Shown here piece after piece: positions 22,913 through 34,925 of a stretch of DNA of 64,000 bases. The notes under the pieces are model-generated. The model did no database searches and was not told the DNA's origin. It saw only the letters and a program-made list of their open reading frames with translations. The first letter of the stretch is position 1; each line of letters begins with the position of its first letter. Source of the stretch: Abelmoschus esculentus (lineage: Eukaryota; Streptophyta; Magnoliopsida; Malvales; Malvaceae); contig JAUCBN010000047.1 in NCBI GenBank assembly GCA_035048815.1, forward strand, positions 10,072,001 to 10,136,000. The letters run 5' to 3'. The position numbers and the translations under genes were made by a program.

Positions 22913-23460
22913 CATATATATAATATAAGTATGTAAGTATATGTATACTTATATACTATATAGTATACATTAATATATGTATATGATATATAAGTATGTA
23001 AGTATATGTATACTTATATACTATATAGTATACATTAATATATGTATATGATATATAAGTATGTATATAATATATATTGTATACTTATATATATATGTAT
23101 ATATTATATGTATACATTAATATATGTATACTTATTACTTATATGTATATATAGTAGATGTATATATTAATATATGTATATAATATATATTAATATATGT
23201 ATACATTAACCTATATTATAGTCTATACAATATATTAAATATATATTTGTATATAATATACATTAATATAAACTATATATATATATAATATACTTATATA
23301 TATATTATATTTTATATATTAATGTATTATATATAATATATAATATACTTTAATACATATAATATTATATATATAATATAATATATATATTTAAATGTAT
23401 ACTAATATATGTATTTAATTTATTTATGAATTAATGTATGTATATGTATTTAATTAATGT
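22840..23460. repeat. TA-rich minisatellite with 65-bp duplication
   Basis: Dense TATATA/GTATAC words. Units beginning AAGTATGTAAGTATATG start at 22927 and 22992, giving an almost perfect 65-bp tandem duplication. Confidence 0.75.
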
Positions 23461-23944
23461 ATATAAATTATTAATTCTTTAAGCTCAACACTAATTCCCT
23501 AATCCCAAATCACTAAATTAGTTCTCTAAGATCAATTCTCCAATCACTAAACTAATTCTCTATGATCAAATTGAAACAATTTTAAAATATATAATCTGAT
23601 TTTAATTAAATATGGATCAAATCGAATAAAAAATAAAATTTAAAACTTAATTTTTGAGTGATCATAACCAAATTGAAATAATTGTAAAATAAGGTGAAGA
23701 GTGACACAATATTCGCTTTTTTAGGCGCGACCTATATAAAAATGTCCAAAATTTTTTACTCGATCTAGAGCAATGTCAAATGAATATCTAAATCTAATTT
23801 CTTTTTTATATTTTTAATTGATTATATTTTAATCAAAGTTTATTATTTGATTATAAGTTGTAATAATAATAATAATCTAAAATTTACTATATATATTAAT
23901 TCACTCCAAATTTTACTATATATATTAATTCTCTCCAAAATTTT

Positions 23945-24265
23945 GTTTCTTCTCTCTTTTTTTATATAATAATCGAAATTTATTTTTAACTCCCTCTAAA
24001 ATTTTGGGTAACTTATATCCCTCCAAAAATTTTACACTAAAAGTAAATTAATCTTAAACTTAAAAAATGTGTGGCTTATTTCCCTCTAAAATTTTGTTTT
24101 TCACTCTTTTTATATAATAATCAAAATTTATTTCTAATTCACTCCAAAGTTTTAGGTAACTTATATCCCTCTAAAATTTTTACACTAAAAGTAAATTAAT
24201 CTCAAACTTACAAAATAAGTGGTTTATTTCCCTCCTAAATTTGGTCTTTTCACTCTTTTTTTATC
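23945..24265. repeat. Two-copy tandem duplication, about 160 bp
   Basis: Two successive units share CTCTTTTTATATAATAATC, then AACTTATATCCCTC, then ACTAAAAGTAAATTAATCT, and TTATTTCCCTC. They differ by scattered changes. Non-coding. Confidence 0.65.
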
Positions 24266-25120
24266 AATTGTCTTTTTCTTTTTTTATCAATTATTTTTGT
24301 TTAATTTAATTGAGTTTAGATTAATTTAATAAAAATTTACATTTGATTTTATAATTCTTTTAATTATGTTTGTAATTTATGTTTTTATATTTTAATTTAG
24401 CTTAATTAATCCTAAATTTAATAAGTTAATTTAACTTAATTAAATATTAATTTAAAATTATATTTTTAATGAAATATTAATTTAAAACTATATTTTAATG
24501 AAATATTAATTTAGAATTATAATTTTTATTAAATATTATTTTAAAATTATAATTAAATTTAAATACATTAAAACTAAATAAAATAGTAAATTAATTAATT
24601 TAATTAAATATGTAATATTAAATTTAAATTTTAATCCTTAAATTAATTCTTATGTCTAATTTTATTTTTTTAAGACTAATTATATTTATTAATATTTTAA
24701 ATTTATTAAATTATAGATATATTTAATTATATGTCATGTAAATATTAACTCTTGTTAATATTAGTTCAGATCAATAACAGGTCGGGTTCATAACAGGTCG
24801 GGTAAAATCAGATATTGGGTCAATTCAGTCGGGTAATATCTGTTATCTGTCAGGTCAGAATCGGGTTCGGGTTTGTTTCAGTCGAATGCAAGTCGGGTTT
24901 CAGGTCTACAGTAACATGTTAAAATCGGGTTCGGGTCATTCTCGTTCAGATACAGTTCGAGTTTGGTTACTACAGTAACAGGTCTAACTCGAGTTCGGGT
25001 CAACAACAGTCGGATACAGATCGGATTCGGGTCATTACATCCCCGGATCAAATCAGGTTCTGGCTCGAACAGGTTTTAGCCAAGTTTTCAGGTCGAGTCA
25101 GCTTTTTACATCTTTAAGAG

Positions 25121-26301
25121 AGATGGAGGGAGGCGTATTTGGCGATGAGAGTAATTAGGGAATTTTTATATAAATTATTTTATCAAATTCTATAAGAAAT
25201 TTAAAAAAGTTTTTTGATATATTCTCCCGTATTTTTAATTATAAAGTTAATTGTTATCTCATATTTCGTTAAAAAAATTTAATAAATAAAAAAAGTATTC
25301 GATAATAAAATAAAATAAAAACAACGAAAATCATAAGAAAGATAAAAGTTATGCAAAATACATCATGGCATTTGGTGTGAGCATTGTAATTAAAGCGATA
25401 ATAATGATCATCAATCTTAATCTGATCAGAAGCATCATTCAAAATAGATACTTAAAAATATCGATTTTTCGATAGTTTAAACATACAATCTACGATTATA
25501 TTTTTCTCACGTAAAATTTATTAAAAAATAACGATCAAGCGTGAAAACCATATAAAACAATAAATCAAACAAATTATAGGCAGCTTGTCAAGATAACAAG
25601 GTCAAATATAAACCGAAATGCAGTGAAACTATCATAGTATACAGTCAAACGATCAAATATCAAACATAGTTCGAGGACTTGGATTGGTCTCTCGATTTTC
25701 TTTAGATGTCTGGAGAATAGAATATGATTGTTGAATGTGATACTCCTCCGAGTTCATAGGGGGAGTTCCTTAATTCCTTCGCCTTTGTGAGTTATATTTA
25801 ACGATGTTATTTCTCCAATAGTATCATATGCATTCTTTTCTTTCCTCTTAAATTAGAAAAAATATTTTTTTAACTAGAAATGTTACACCATTTTCCTTTT
25901 AATCCAAAATAAATAAATAAATAAAAAGAGTGAATTTTGACCATCTTCCATTAAACAAGTAAGATCACCTAACAAATATCTAGCCACACAAGCAAGCAAG
26001 CAAAGAGTTAAAGACAGGTTAAAAACAGTTGCTCAAAAGTGATTCAAGTGAAATACCCAGCATTCAGGCATTTCTCATGTAACTGAAAACATCGACTCCT
26101 GCTACGGAAAACATAACCATATATGGTTTCTAACTTTCTATAAGTTGTCAGTTCTGCATCTGAAGCCAAAACATTAATCTGCATACCTAGAACAACCTGT
26201 GAACACTAAAATGGAAATACATAGAGTTGCTTGATCAGACAAAAGATGAGACAGATCCAAGACTCCGTTCGAAAAAGCCAGAAAGTTCTGCTTGTTTGTC
26301 C
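25121..26301. other. Intergenic; includes 3' flank of the SUVH gene
   Basis: AT-rich; the last few hundred bases before 26302 probably include the gene's 3' UTR. No other gene seen. Confidence 0.4.
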
Positions 26302-28296
26302 TCAATAAAAATAACCTCGGCATTTTGACGATCCACACAAGCATTTCTTCTTTCCATAGTCTGCACTGTTACTTCCTTTCTCATCTGTGCGCGGAATACC
26401 ATAATCATATGTCAGCTCTGTCATCGGAGGTATGTGCCTCTTAGCAAAGAAAGCAATATGGAGGAGAACTTCATTGTTATGTTCATACATGATTGGCTGC
26501 CAGAAAACATTTGGAGAGCAACTGTGATTCATAAACCGAGAAACATTTCCACTGTTCTTCGAACTTATGATGAGGGGAGATGGAATATCATAATCTTCGG
26601 TAGTGTCGGAACTTTCCTCTCCTACTAACTCGGGTTCATAATTCCACTTGAAGGATTCATAGACTCGATCTGTATGAAAAGCATACTCATTACTTTCTTC
26701 ATCTCCGCCATCCTGATTTGCATCGATGGTGTCAATAACTTCACCTGCATATTCACAAATAAAAGTACCTGCACGAATAGGGTCCCATGATCGCAGACCC
26801 CAACCCCTATCTGTTGTCTTAAAAACTTCAAAGTGAACCTTAAAACCAGTCTGTGTAACTCTATTTTTGCAGTTACGAAGGCAGTGGCATGATGAGCCAC
26901 ATTCATATATCATGGGTTTTCGACAAACTAGAATCCCATAGGAAGTGTAAGGTAAATCACCTCCATTTTTCTTAAAGCAGGTGCAATTTGAATTTCCTGC
27001 TTGGCATACATCAGGACAATTGCAGCCAAAAGAAGGATGCAATAATTTGAATGATTTTGAATATTTGACAGTAGAGAAGTACGTGAAATGAGCGGGGCCC
27101 TTTTCATCGTCAACCTCATTCACAAGTGAAACAGGTATGCTTTCCGCACCAGAAGTGAGGTCAGGAAGAATAAGTCCATCCCTTGAAGACAGACCTTCTT
27201 TCCATTTCTTAATCATTTTCCAAGTTGCAAAAGCACCTTTTTGTCCGGGGTTCCTTACTAATTTATACTTAAACATATTACAGCCTGATTTCCCCTTCTC
27301 CATCCACGATTCTTGGACTTTGTAAATCCCATCGTATACATAGACCTTAGACGTTTGGTGGGCAGAATCCTGAAAACCACGAATCACTCTTACTTCATTG
27401 GCTCGGTGCAAGCTCCTTTCCAAAGCAAGATTTCCCCTCACGAGCTTCTGATCGGATGCTTCTTTATCACCACTGGCATTCCCACCGTGACCTGTGTATA
27501 CCAAAACATCAGGATCTTCGACATCATCGTCATACCCTCCAGATGAAACAATGCTCACAGCCACTCGCTCTCCCTCTAAATCACCTTTCATAGGCATGGG
27601 GTCAATTCCAGCCATGGCCTGAGCATGCAACCCCACTAAACACATCTCCAACCGAAAGAAGAAAATATCCCCAATTTCAACACCAGGAACAACCCCGATT
27701 CTCTTTATCACATTAGTTCGCACCCCTTTGCTCATCATTACGTTGGTAGCTTTTAAGACTGAACGTTTAATAATCCCAGAATGTGGTTCAGTCGCATCCT
27801 CCATTTGGCTAAGCTTTCTCCTAAGTGCATCAAACCTCCAAAGCACATTTTCAACCAATTCCCTGTTCCCGTCATCACGCTCAGATAAACTTATTCTAGG
27901 ATTGAAATTATCAAGAGCAGTGAATGAAAACTCAAAAACTTTCCTCTTCTTCGCTTTCTTTTGAACGGAACTTGAATCAGATGATTTCTGTTTGTGCACA
28001 ATTTGGCCATTAGAATCTAGTGGTTCCGCTCTAAATGACCGAATCGGCACAGCAGTTGAACAGAACTCGTTTGGGTTAAGACCCAGTGTTGTCTGGGATC
28101 CTTGTGGTCCACTAAAGGGGAAAAAAGGCGAAAACCCGGACGGAAAAGGACCATTAGGAGGTGCACAAAAGAAAGGTGAACCATTAGATGCATCCGGGAA
28201 TTGGGGAACCAAAGTACGTATCGGTTTTACATCCAAAACCTTGGATTTATCAGCTAAATTTGGTAGAGCAGTGTTTGTACCCATCCCTTCTTCCAT
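26302..28296 (-). CDS. SUVH1/SUVH3-type SRA-SET protein
   Basis: An intact 664-codon single-exon frame. The start at 28296 (MEEGMGTN) was chosen because DKSKVLDVKPIRTL follows it, as in the SUVH1/SUVH3 clade; an upstream extension of the frame has no such support. The Pro/Phe-rich N-terminus is followed by an SRA (YDG) domain at about 200-350 (VVPGVEIGDIFFF, HGGNASGDKEASDQKL, VYDGIY), which binds methylated DNA. Pre-SET zinc cysteines lie at about 424-480, and the SET domain at about 487-632 with RGWGLRSWD, NHSCSPN (590-596) and ELTYDYG. The post-SET CLCGSSKCRG is at about 652-661. All key residues are present. Family knowledge: nuclear, H3K9-methyltransferase fold; Arabidopsis SUVH1 and SUVH3 act as readers that promote expression of methylated genes. 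A coding part without introns is usual for this clade. It is the only intact host gene here, and length and domain order are normal. Confidence 0.95.
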   Translation of the reverse strand: MEEGMGTNTALPNLADKSKVLDVKPIRTLVPQFPDASNGSPFFCAPPNGPFPSGFSPFFPFSGPQGSQTTLGLNPNEFCSTAVPIRSFRAEPLDSNGQIVHKQKSSDSSSVQKKAKKRKVFEFSFTALDNFNPRISLSERDDGNRELVENVLWRFDALRRKLSQMEDATEPHSGIIKRSVLKATNVMMSKGVRTNVIKRIGVVPGVEIGDIFFFRLEMCLVGLHAQAMAGIDPMPMKGDLEGERVAVSIVSSGGYDDDVEDPDVLVYTGHGGNASGDKEASDQKLVRGNLALERSLHRANEVRVIRGFQDSAHQTSKVYVYDGIYKVQESWMEKGKSGCNMFKYKLVRNPGQKGAFATWKMIKKWKEGLSSRDGLILPDLTSGAESIPVSLVNEVDDEKGPAHFTYFSTVKYSKSFKLLHPSFGCNCPDVCQAGNSNCTCFKKNGGDLPYTSYGILVCRKPMIYECGSSCHCLRNCKNRVTQTGFKVHFEVFKTTDRGWGLRSWDPIRAGTFICEYAGEVIDTIDANQDGGDEESNEYAFHTDRVYESFKWNYEPELVGEESSDTTEDYDIPSPLIISSKNSGNVSRFMNHSCSPNVFWQPIMYEHNNEVLLHIAFFAKRHIPPMTELTYDYGIPRTDEKGSNSADYGKKKCLCGSSKCRGYFY

Positions 28297-28742
28297 TACA
28301 ATCAAGAAAATTGAAGCCTTTTCAACAAAATTTTCTCTTTGCTCAAAACCCAGTGATACCCACTTCAGTTCTTTACCCCTCAACTTGTTTAGGCACAAAC
28401 CGAAGCTCCAATGTGAACCCAAATTACACAAAATTCAGAGCTTTAAAGACAAAACCAGGAAATACCCACTTCAATTTTCTCTAACATTAATTGTTTATGC
28501 ACAAAACAATGGCCTACATTAAACCAAAATAAACAAAAAAAAATGAATCTTTTAGAACAAAAAAATCCTTTTTTCTTAACCAACAGATACTCATTTAAAT
28601 TTTCTCTACCTATGACTTTGCTGTTTAGGAAAGAAAAAGTAACATAAATAAATACGGTATGAATAGACACAATAGATTAGGGTTATGTAGTATACAAAGA
28701 ACTGAACAGATTTCAAATAAACATACAGAAAAGAGACGATTA

Positions 28743-28868
28743 CCTGTTGAAACGAAGAAGAAAGGATAGTCCAGTTCGAGGAGTCTTTTGTTTTTCAGAC
28801 GTGCTTTCGCCAGATTTCAGAGAGCGACTTGTTTTCAATTTTTTCTGCTCTATTCTCCTCCCTAACGG
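28743..28868 (-). other. Probable 5' UTR exon of the SUVH gene
   Basis: On minus a pyrimidine-rich transcript-like stretch ends TTTCAACAG followed by GTAATC, a good splice donor at 28742. A 5' UTR intron reaching to about 28300-28450 would place the ATG in exon 2. The acceptor is not resolved. Confidence 0.45.
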
Positions 28869-28869
28869 A

Positions 28870-30200
28870 CAACAAAACATTTGCTATCTCACAAAGTACA
28901 CATTTATACCCTAAAACCGGTGGGGATAGGGTGCAACCACACCCAAAATATAAGTGATTATTTGTTTATAGAAAAATATATTTTTATTTGAAGATTATAT
29001 ATAAATATAATAATATCATTATCAAAATAAAGTTATTATCGAGTCTTTAGATTTTCTCAAAGTTTTGATTATTATTTGGTGTTAATAATTGAATTTTAGA
29101 GGGCACATGATGCACTCATTCACATGTGAAGGCTTAGATTTAGATATATTAAGTTTGAAATAAATAGACGTGGAATTGTCATGGTTTTAGATAGTGAGTT
29201 TGAGACACTTATAAGCAATGTTTTAATTACGATAATTCACGAGTTCTTTAATCGTGAATAAAATATATGTATTTGACATATATTTAAAGAACATAATAGA
29301 ATGGTCGATATGCTCGTTACCTTGACTCTTGACGCATTTGTTGATGATTACGAACTTACTAACGTATATGATGTGATGTAGACTTAGTGAATATAGAAGT
29401 TATTATTAGTTATTAGCTTAATCTCCCGATTTGTATTAGCAAAAAAATTGTTTTAATAATTTCACGACTGATTTAATCATAATTTTTTTATATCTAATAT
29501 TTATGATGAGACAATGTTTAAGTTAACTGTAATAGAAGAAAATATTATATAAAATGTAGATAAAAATAGAAGAAAATTGTTAATACAATTCGTATCGATC
29601 AACCATCACAATCTGTTAGATCTATCTAGATGCAATCAAGAGACTCTTCAGTTAATTGCGTGGGATGCATACCCAAACTCTTCAGCTCCTCTTGCGTGAG
29701 TTCCCTCCACACACAAGCTTTTTAACTCTCTCACTCGCCACATGTTATTATTTTATGCCACCACGATACACTTCAAAAATGATTTCGATTGTTTAATTCT
29801 TCAAGTTAATTCAGTTGTTGGATCAAATTTAATCCAACGATGTAGATTTGATTTGACAAGAGAAATTCATTTTTTTTCTCTTCATCAATAGTCTTTCGTC
29901 TTTTCTATCGTCATAGTCCTTGCGTTTTTCCCTCTAATCATTGAGTAAATATTCAAGAAAAAAAACAGAGCTCTTTTCAATAATTAATGTGGTTATGCTT
30001 ATAAAAGGACTAAAATTAAAGAGTATATATGTAATTAGATCCTATTTTATAACGATTTTATCTTCACCAATATAGAAAAAAATATATATAAGATTTCAAT
30101 GGTAATCATCTCTCCCTTCTATTTATTCTTTGGATGCATTTAAAAAAACGTTTAGCGTCGGTTAAGAAGCACGGGGCGGCTCTTTGACGGCGTCTTACGT
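28870..30200. other. AT-rich intergenic DNA upstream of SUVH
   Basis: Contains the SUVH promoter by position. No recognisable gene or bounded repeat. Confidence 0.3.
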
Positions 30201-30220
30201 TCCTGATACGTTTTCAGGAT

Positions 30221-30280
30221 GGGGACGGTCAACGCTTACCGGAGACGGTCAACGTTCATCGGGGATGATCAACGCTCACC
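30221..30280. repeat. Three 20-bp tandem units in a GC-richer island
   Basis: Units GGGGACGGTCAACGCTTACC, GGAGACGGTCAACGTTCATC and GGGGATGATCAACGCTCACC lie end to end. The surrounding 30150-30500 is GC-richer than its neighbours but shows no long ORF. Confidence 0.8.
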
Positions 30281-30499
30281 GAGAACATCCCGACTACTTT
30301 TAGTTTGGCATTAAGACCTTCCGACCAGTGGTTCACTTCGTAAATGAGTCGTCTTCCTACTGGGTAGGACATCGATGCTCCAGAGAAGGCTTGGAATTGA
30401 AAGCCATGAACGCAAAATCCCGATCATGAAAAAAGATTACGACGGGCTGGTTCATGAGCATCGGTGCTAGTGAATGTGTAGAGACGAAAGTCAAAGATT

Positions 30500-31848
30500 A
30501 CTCTTGCTTAGAAGAGTTTACAGTGATAAACAGAACAAAATTTAAAAGAAAAAAGCAGATACCATAAAGAAGAAAGTAGAAGAAAAATTGGAGAAGAAAG
30601 GTCGGAGAAGATAAACAGTGAAAACGTGCTTTATTATTATATATAAACATTTAATTAACTTGCTTTTACTATTTATTTTTAGGCAAAATTCTGTTCATTA
30701 TTATTATATAAATATTTTAATTTTTCTACTTTAATTATAAATAATTTATAATAAAAATATGATTATATTTACTTGTAACTCATATTAATATTTAATTTTT
30801 ATTGATTCTTTTAAATATTATTATTATTATTATTATTTTAAATATATTATATATATTATTTTATATTTGTCGGACCCTTGTCGTACTCGTACTCTGTAAT
30901 TTTTAAAATTTTTGTTTTTCGTCTCTATATCGTATCTGTCCTCGTATCCGTATTAATACAACATAGAAGGTCAAATTTTGTTAAGGTTCGATAGTTTCTT
31001 TTACTGATAAACCTTTTTGATTTTCGATTAAATATGATAAATCGATGAGGACGACTCTTCTTCAGAAAAGATAAGTCTTTAGGGTTTTAAAATCTTAAAG
31101 AAAAAAAATTGATTTTTGTTTTAAAAACCAAAAAGATTTCTTGAAATAAAGTATTTTTTTTCAGTACCGAAGAACTATAGTCAAGAACGATGTAAGACAG
31201 TTAACAAAAATCAAACTTCAACGAGATTTGAACTTCGTACCCGATTTTTGAAAAAGTTATAAGAATGTGGGTGGTCCATTGTTTTCTTTCTAGGCTTGGT
31301 CTTTTAAAGTTGAGAGGAAAAAGGATTTTGTTGTTTAGGGGAAAAAATAAGAAAAAGGATAAGGAATAGTAATTAATTAGGTCTTTAAATAGAGTCATTT
31401 GTTTTAAATTTGGTCTAATACAATTTTAATTCTACCATCCATAAATAATAGCTTCTCTACCCTTTCGTCTTTATAAATTATTTTTGAGGACTTTAATTTT
31501 TTAAATCTTTTTAATTTCATCTCTAAATCAAGTTAAATCAGAACTTAAAGGGGAAATTTACTTCATGGGTCCGTTCGCCTTATTTTGTTTTTTATTTTTA
31601 CCTGCCGCATGGGTATATCACTTTGCCAATCCTTTAAAGTTCTGAAAAGGTTTTTATTAAATCCCCTGAATAGCCAACATCAGTTTTAAATTTGTATAAT
31701 TCTCATTTTTGGTCTTACGATTAATTTCGTGACTTTCAATTAGGTCATTTTTAGTAGTTTAGTAAAAAAATAGGTTTTAATTAATTTGTGATCCTTGTTT
31801 TAATTTCTGCTTTTAATTAGGTCGTTGTATATATATTCTTTTTTATTA
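30500..31848. other. No gene recognised
   Basis: AT-rich; small unexplained CGTACTCGTACTC/CGTATCCGTA words near 30880-30950. Confidence 0.3.
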
Positions 31849-32214
31849 GGGTAAACTATATAAATGGTCCATTGACTATACCTCAATTATCTTTTACATC
31901 CTCTGACTATCAAATGTTACAAATTGGTCCATTGATTAACTTTTTTGATACAAAGTGGTCATGTGCCGTTAAAAATTTGACGGGAAACTAATGTAAACGT
32001 TAACATGCTGACTTGGATAATCATGTGGTATCCCCGATCTCTATAATTCAAGTCAGCATGTTAACGTCCACATCAGTTTCCCGTCAAATTTTTAACGGCA
32101 CAGGATCACTTTGTATCAAAAAGTTAGTCAATGGACCAATTTATAACATTTGATAGTCAGGGGATGTAAAAGATAATTAAGGTATAGTCAAAGGACCATT
32201 TATGTAGTTTACCC
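31849..32214. mobile_element. Fold-back MITE, Mutator-type duplication
   Basis: 366 bp that folds along nearly its whole length: GGGTAAACTATATAAATGG at the left pairs with its complement at the right, and the two arms match through TTTAACGGCAC and CATGTTAACGT. Flanked by the exact 9-bp repeat TTTTTATTA (31840-31848, 32215-32223); a 9-bp duplication is typical of MULEs. Non-coding. Confidence 0.85.
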
Positions 32215-32425
32215 TTTTTATTATCTTGTGTCTTGTGATTATAGATACTACTTTATTCGATACATGTTTTTTTGATTGATGATATTTTCTATTAAATTTG
32301 TTATCAAATATTTCATATGTCCCGATATTAATATTAATTTTTAATTTTTAATTTTTAAATTATCTTATTCAAGTATCACATTGAAAATTCAATAATTTTT
32401 TAACATAAATTTACTTTTCATTTTA

Positions 32426-33172
32426 GGCATAAAGATAATTTTAACCTTTAACGTTTATAATTTTTATCATTTTAGCCCTTATTTTTTTGGATAAATTTAA
32501 CCCTTAACCTATATCTTTTTGACAAATTACTTATTTTTTAACTACCATATAACTGGACCGTTAAAAATCTAACGATGATGATATGTCATATGCATATGAT
32601 AATATATTTTAAATGACATGACATCTAACCTATCTAATATATATATATATATATATAATATAATTTTATTCCAATATAAAATATAAAACAATTAAAATTC
32701 AAATAAAATATTAAAAAATTAATTAATTTTAAAATAAAATACTACTAAACATTTACAAACCTAACTGTTTTAATATTTAAAATAAAATATGATTAATTAA
32801 TTTTTTTAATATTTTATCTGAATATCGTAGTTAGGGTTGTGAATGTTTAATAATATTTTATTTTAGAATTAATTATTTTTTTAAATATTTTATTTGAATT
32901 TTAATTGTTTTATCTTTTATATTGGAATAAAATTATATTTCATATATATATTAATTTGATAGGTTAGATGTCATATTATTTAAAATATATTATCATATGC
33001 ATATGACATGTCATCATCGTTAAATTTTTAACAGTCCAGTTATCATGATAGTTAAAAATAAGCTATTTGTCATAAAAAATATAAGTTAAGGGCTAAATTT
33101 ATCCAAAAAAAAAGAATAAGGGCCAAAATGATAAAAAATATAAACGTTAAGGGTTAAAATTATCTTTATACC
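32426..33172. mobile_element. Second fold-back element
   Basis: The left arm GGCATAAAGATAATTTTAACC matches the inverted right arm ending TTATCTTTATACC. Pairing continues inward through TTAACCTATAT, GTCATATGCATATGATAATA and TAACCTATC. The target duplication is not exact. Non-coding. Confidence 0.7.
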
Positions 33173-33344
33173 TTTATTTTTTTTACTTTTGTTAATTTTT
33201 CAAAACAAAAAAATTAACTTTCTAAGGGTAGACTTGTCATTTTAATTATTTTACACCATATAACTTTTTTATTCTAAACTTTATGAGAAGTCAACATATG
33301 ACACCGTTACTAGGACAGAGGAAGTATATTTTATATTATGTTAG

Positions 33345-33894
33345 TAGGGGTGTTCAAACAATCGGTTAAACCGAATTAACCGACCAAACTGAATTAATTC
33401 GGTTAAAACGGTCGGCCACTGAACTTTGTTCGGTCGGTGAGTGGTTAAATTTTTTTTAAAAGTTTGGTGAATGGTTAATTCGGTTCGAAACGGGTTAATT
33501 AACCGAATTAGCCGAAATATAATAAATATTAAATATACAATATATATTATTATTAAGCCCATATCCAACTTGTTTTGTTTTATCATAATGTTTAATCTAA
33601 AATTCTAATATTTTTATACATGTTTAGATATTATTTAAATTAAATTCCAATTTATTTTCGTAAACTAAAAAGTATTTTCAATGATTTTTATTGTGTAATA
33701 ACTTTGAATAAGAAAATTAATAAATTTTGGTTAATTCGAAAACCGACCGAATTAACCGAAATTTGTTCGGTTTGGTTAATATGTTTCAAAAAAGTTTAGT
33801 TCGGTTAACGGTTAAAAAATTTAAAAGTTCGGTTAATTCGGTTTTTGGTAATTCGGTTCAATCACCGACCGAATTAACCGTTTGAACACCCCTA
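33345..33894 (+). mobile_element. hAT-type MITE, copy 1
   Basis: TAGGGGTGTTCAAAC at the left and GAACACCCCTA at the right, 550 bp, with the exact 8-bp duplication TATGTTAG at 33337-33344 and 33895-33902. Both ends are filled with repeated GGTTAATTCGGT/ACCGAATTAACC words. No transposase. Confidence 0.9.
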
Positions 33895-33902
33895 TATGTT
33901 AG

Positions 33903-34925
33903 TATATATTGTTTACATGTATATAATATGTTATATATGTGATATATAAATTTGTTTTCTGTTCGTGCATATGTTTCTAAAGTTGTATACATATTAGTAT
34001 GTATATACATACATATGTATAATTATATTTAAATTACTTTAACGCATTATATATATAACTGGTCTATTATTATATTTTAAAATCTTTGTGTATATATGTA
34101 TTTTTGTATTGCATTACCATGTAGACGTTTAATGAGTTTATACCTTTTTTCTTATATAATGTTTTTATATACATATAGTATTTAGTTACTTTTTATATGT
34201 GGTTTGTACATTATTTATTTGAACATGTAATTATCCCAATTTCATTTATTTGGCCTCTTACAACTGAAATATCAATTGTTAATGCGGTGTTTTTTTATTT
34301 ATTTAAGAATAAATGTAATTAGTATCATGTATATATATATTGATTTTTTAGTTTACTTTTAAATAATACGGTTCTTAAAATCGACTTTAATTGTTAATCG
34401 ACTTTCGAACTTATTTACAAAAAAATCTCTAATTTTGTGGTGTTCAACTTACCTAAATGACAAATAATTACTCTAAATTTTATTATTTAGAAAAACAGAA
34501 TTTTTAAAAGACTTCTCTATTTTCCAAATATTCTCATAATAGTGATTTTTTTCTTTTCGAATTAAAAAAAAAAGTTGGTTACACTTTGTAGATAGTAATT
34601 TAGAAAGAAAAAAATATGTTTTAATGATCAATGATTTCATTGATAATCACCATCATCAAGTTTGGAAGAGAATTTTTCAAATATTCATGCAAGTGTTGGA
34701 ATTTTAAAAGGTCTACCAGGTCCAGAATTATATAGAAATAAAAGTTAACGGTCGCAATAAGTTTCTTGGTTTCCAGTATTTGAAGTTTCTTTAATTGTTA
34801 TCCTCAGGTATCTTTAAAAAATCTCATCAAATATAATTTTAAAAAATTATCACATTAATTTCTAGAAGAAAAAAATAGAAAAAAAAATAGTTTAAGAAAA
34901 ATGTAATCGTATGAAGGACAAGAGA
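33903..34925. other. AT-rich, no gene recognised
   Basis: TA-rich intergenic sequence without recognisable boundaries. Confidence 0.3.

Larger units (their letters stand above)
22040..25112. mobile_element. Candidate 3-kb repeat-ended DNA element
   Basis: Bounded by ATGTAAAAA at 22040 and TTTTTACAT at the right. Both flanks carry arrays of TTCAGGTCGGGT/TTCGGGTC words (22062-22300 and 24770-25090), which look like subterminal repeats; between them is extremely AT-rich non-coding DNA. It interrupts sequence upstream of the SICKLE-like pseudogene. No exact target duplication could be fixed and no transposase is present. Confidence 0.45.

Noticed and set aside
22840..23460. Origin or matrix-attachment region
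   Set aside because: TA-rich DNA alone is not evidence; it is explained by microsatellite expansion.
27992..28522. 176-residue plus-strand ORF over the SUVH N-terminus
   Set aside because: Antisense shadow of the Pro-rich SUVH coding region; no recognisable protein.
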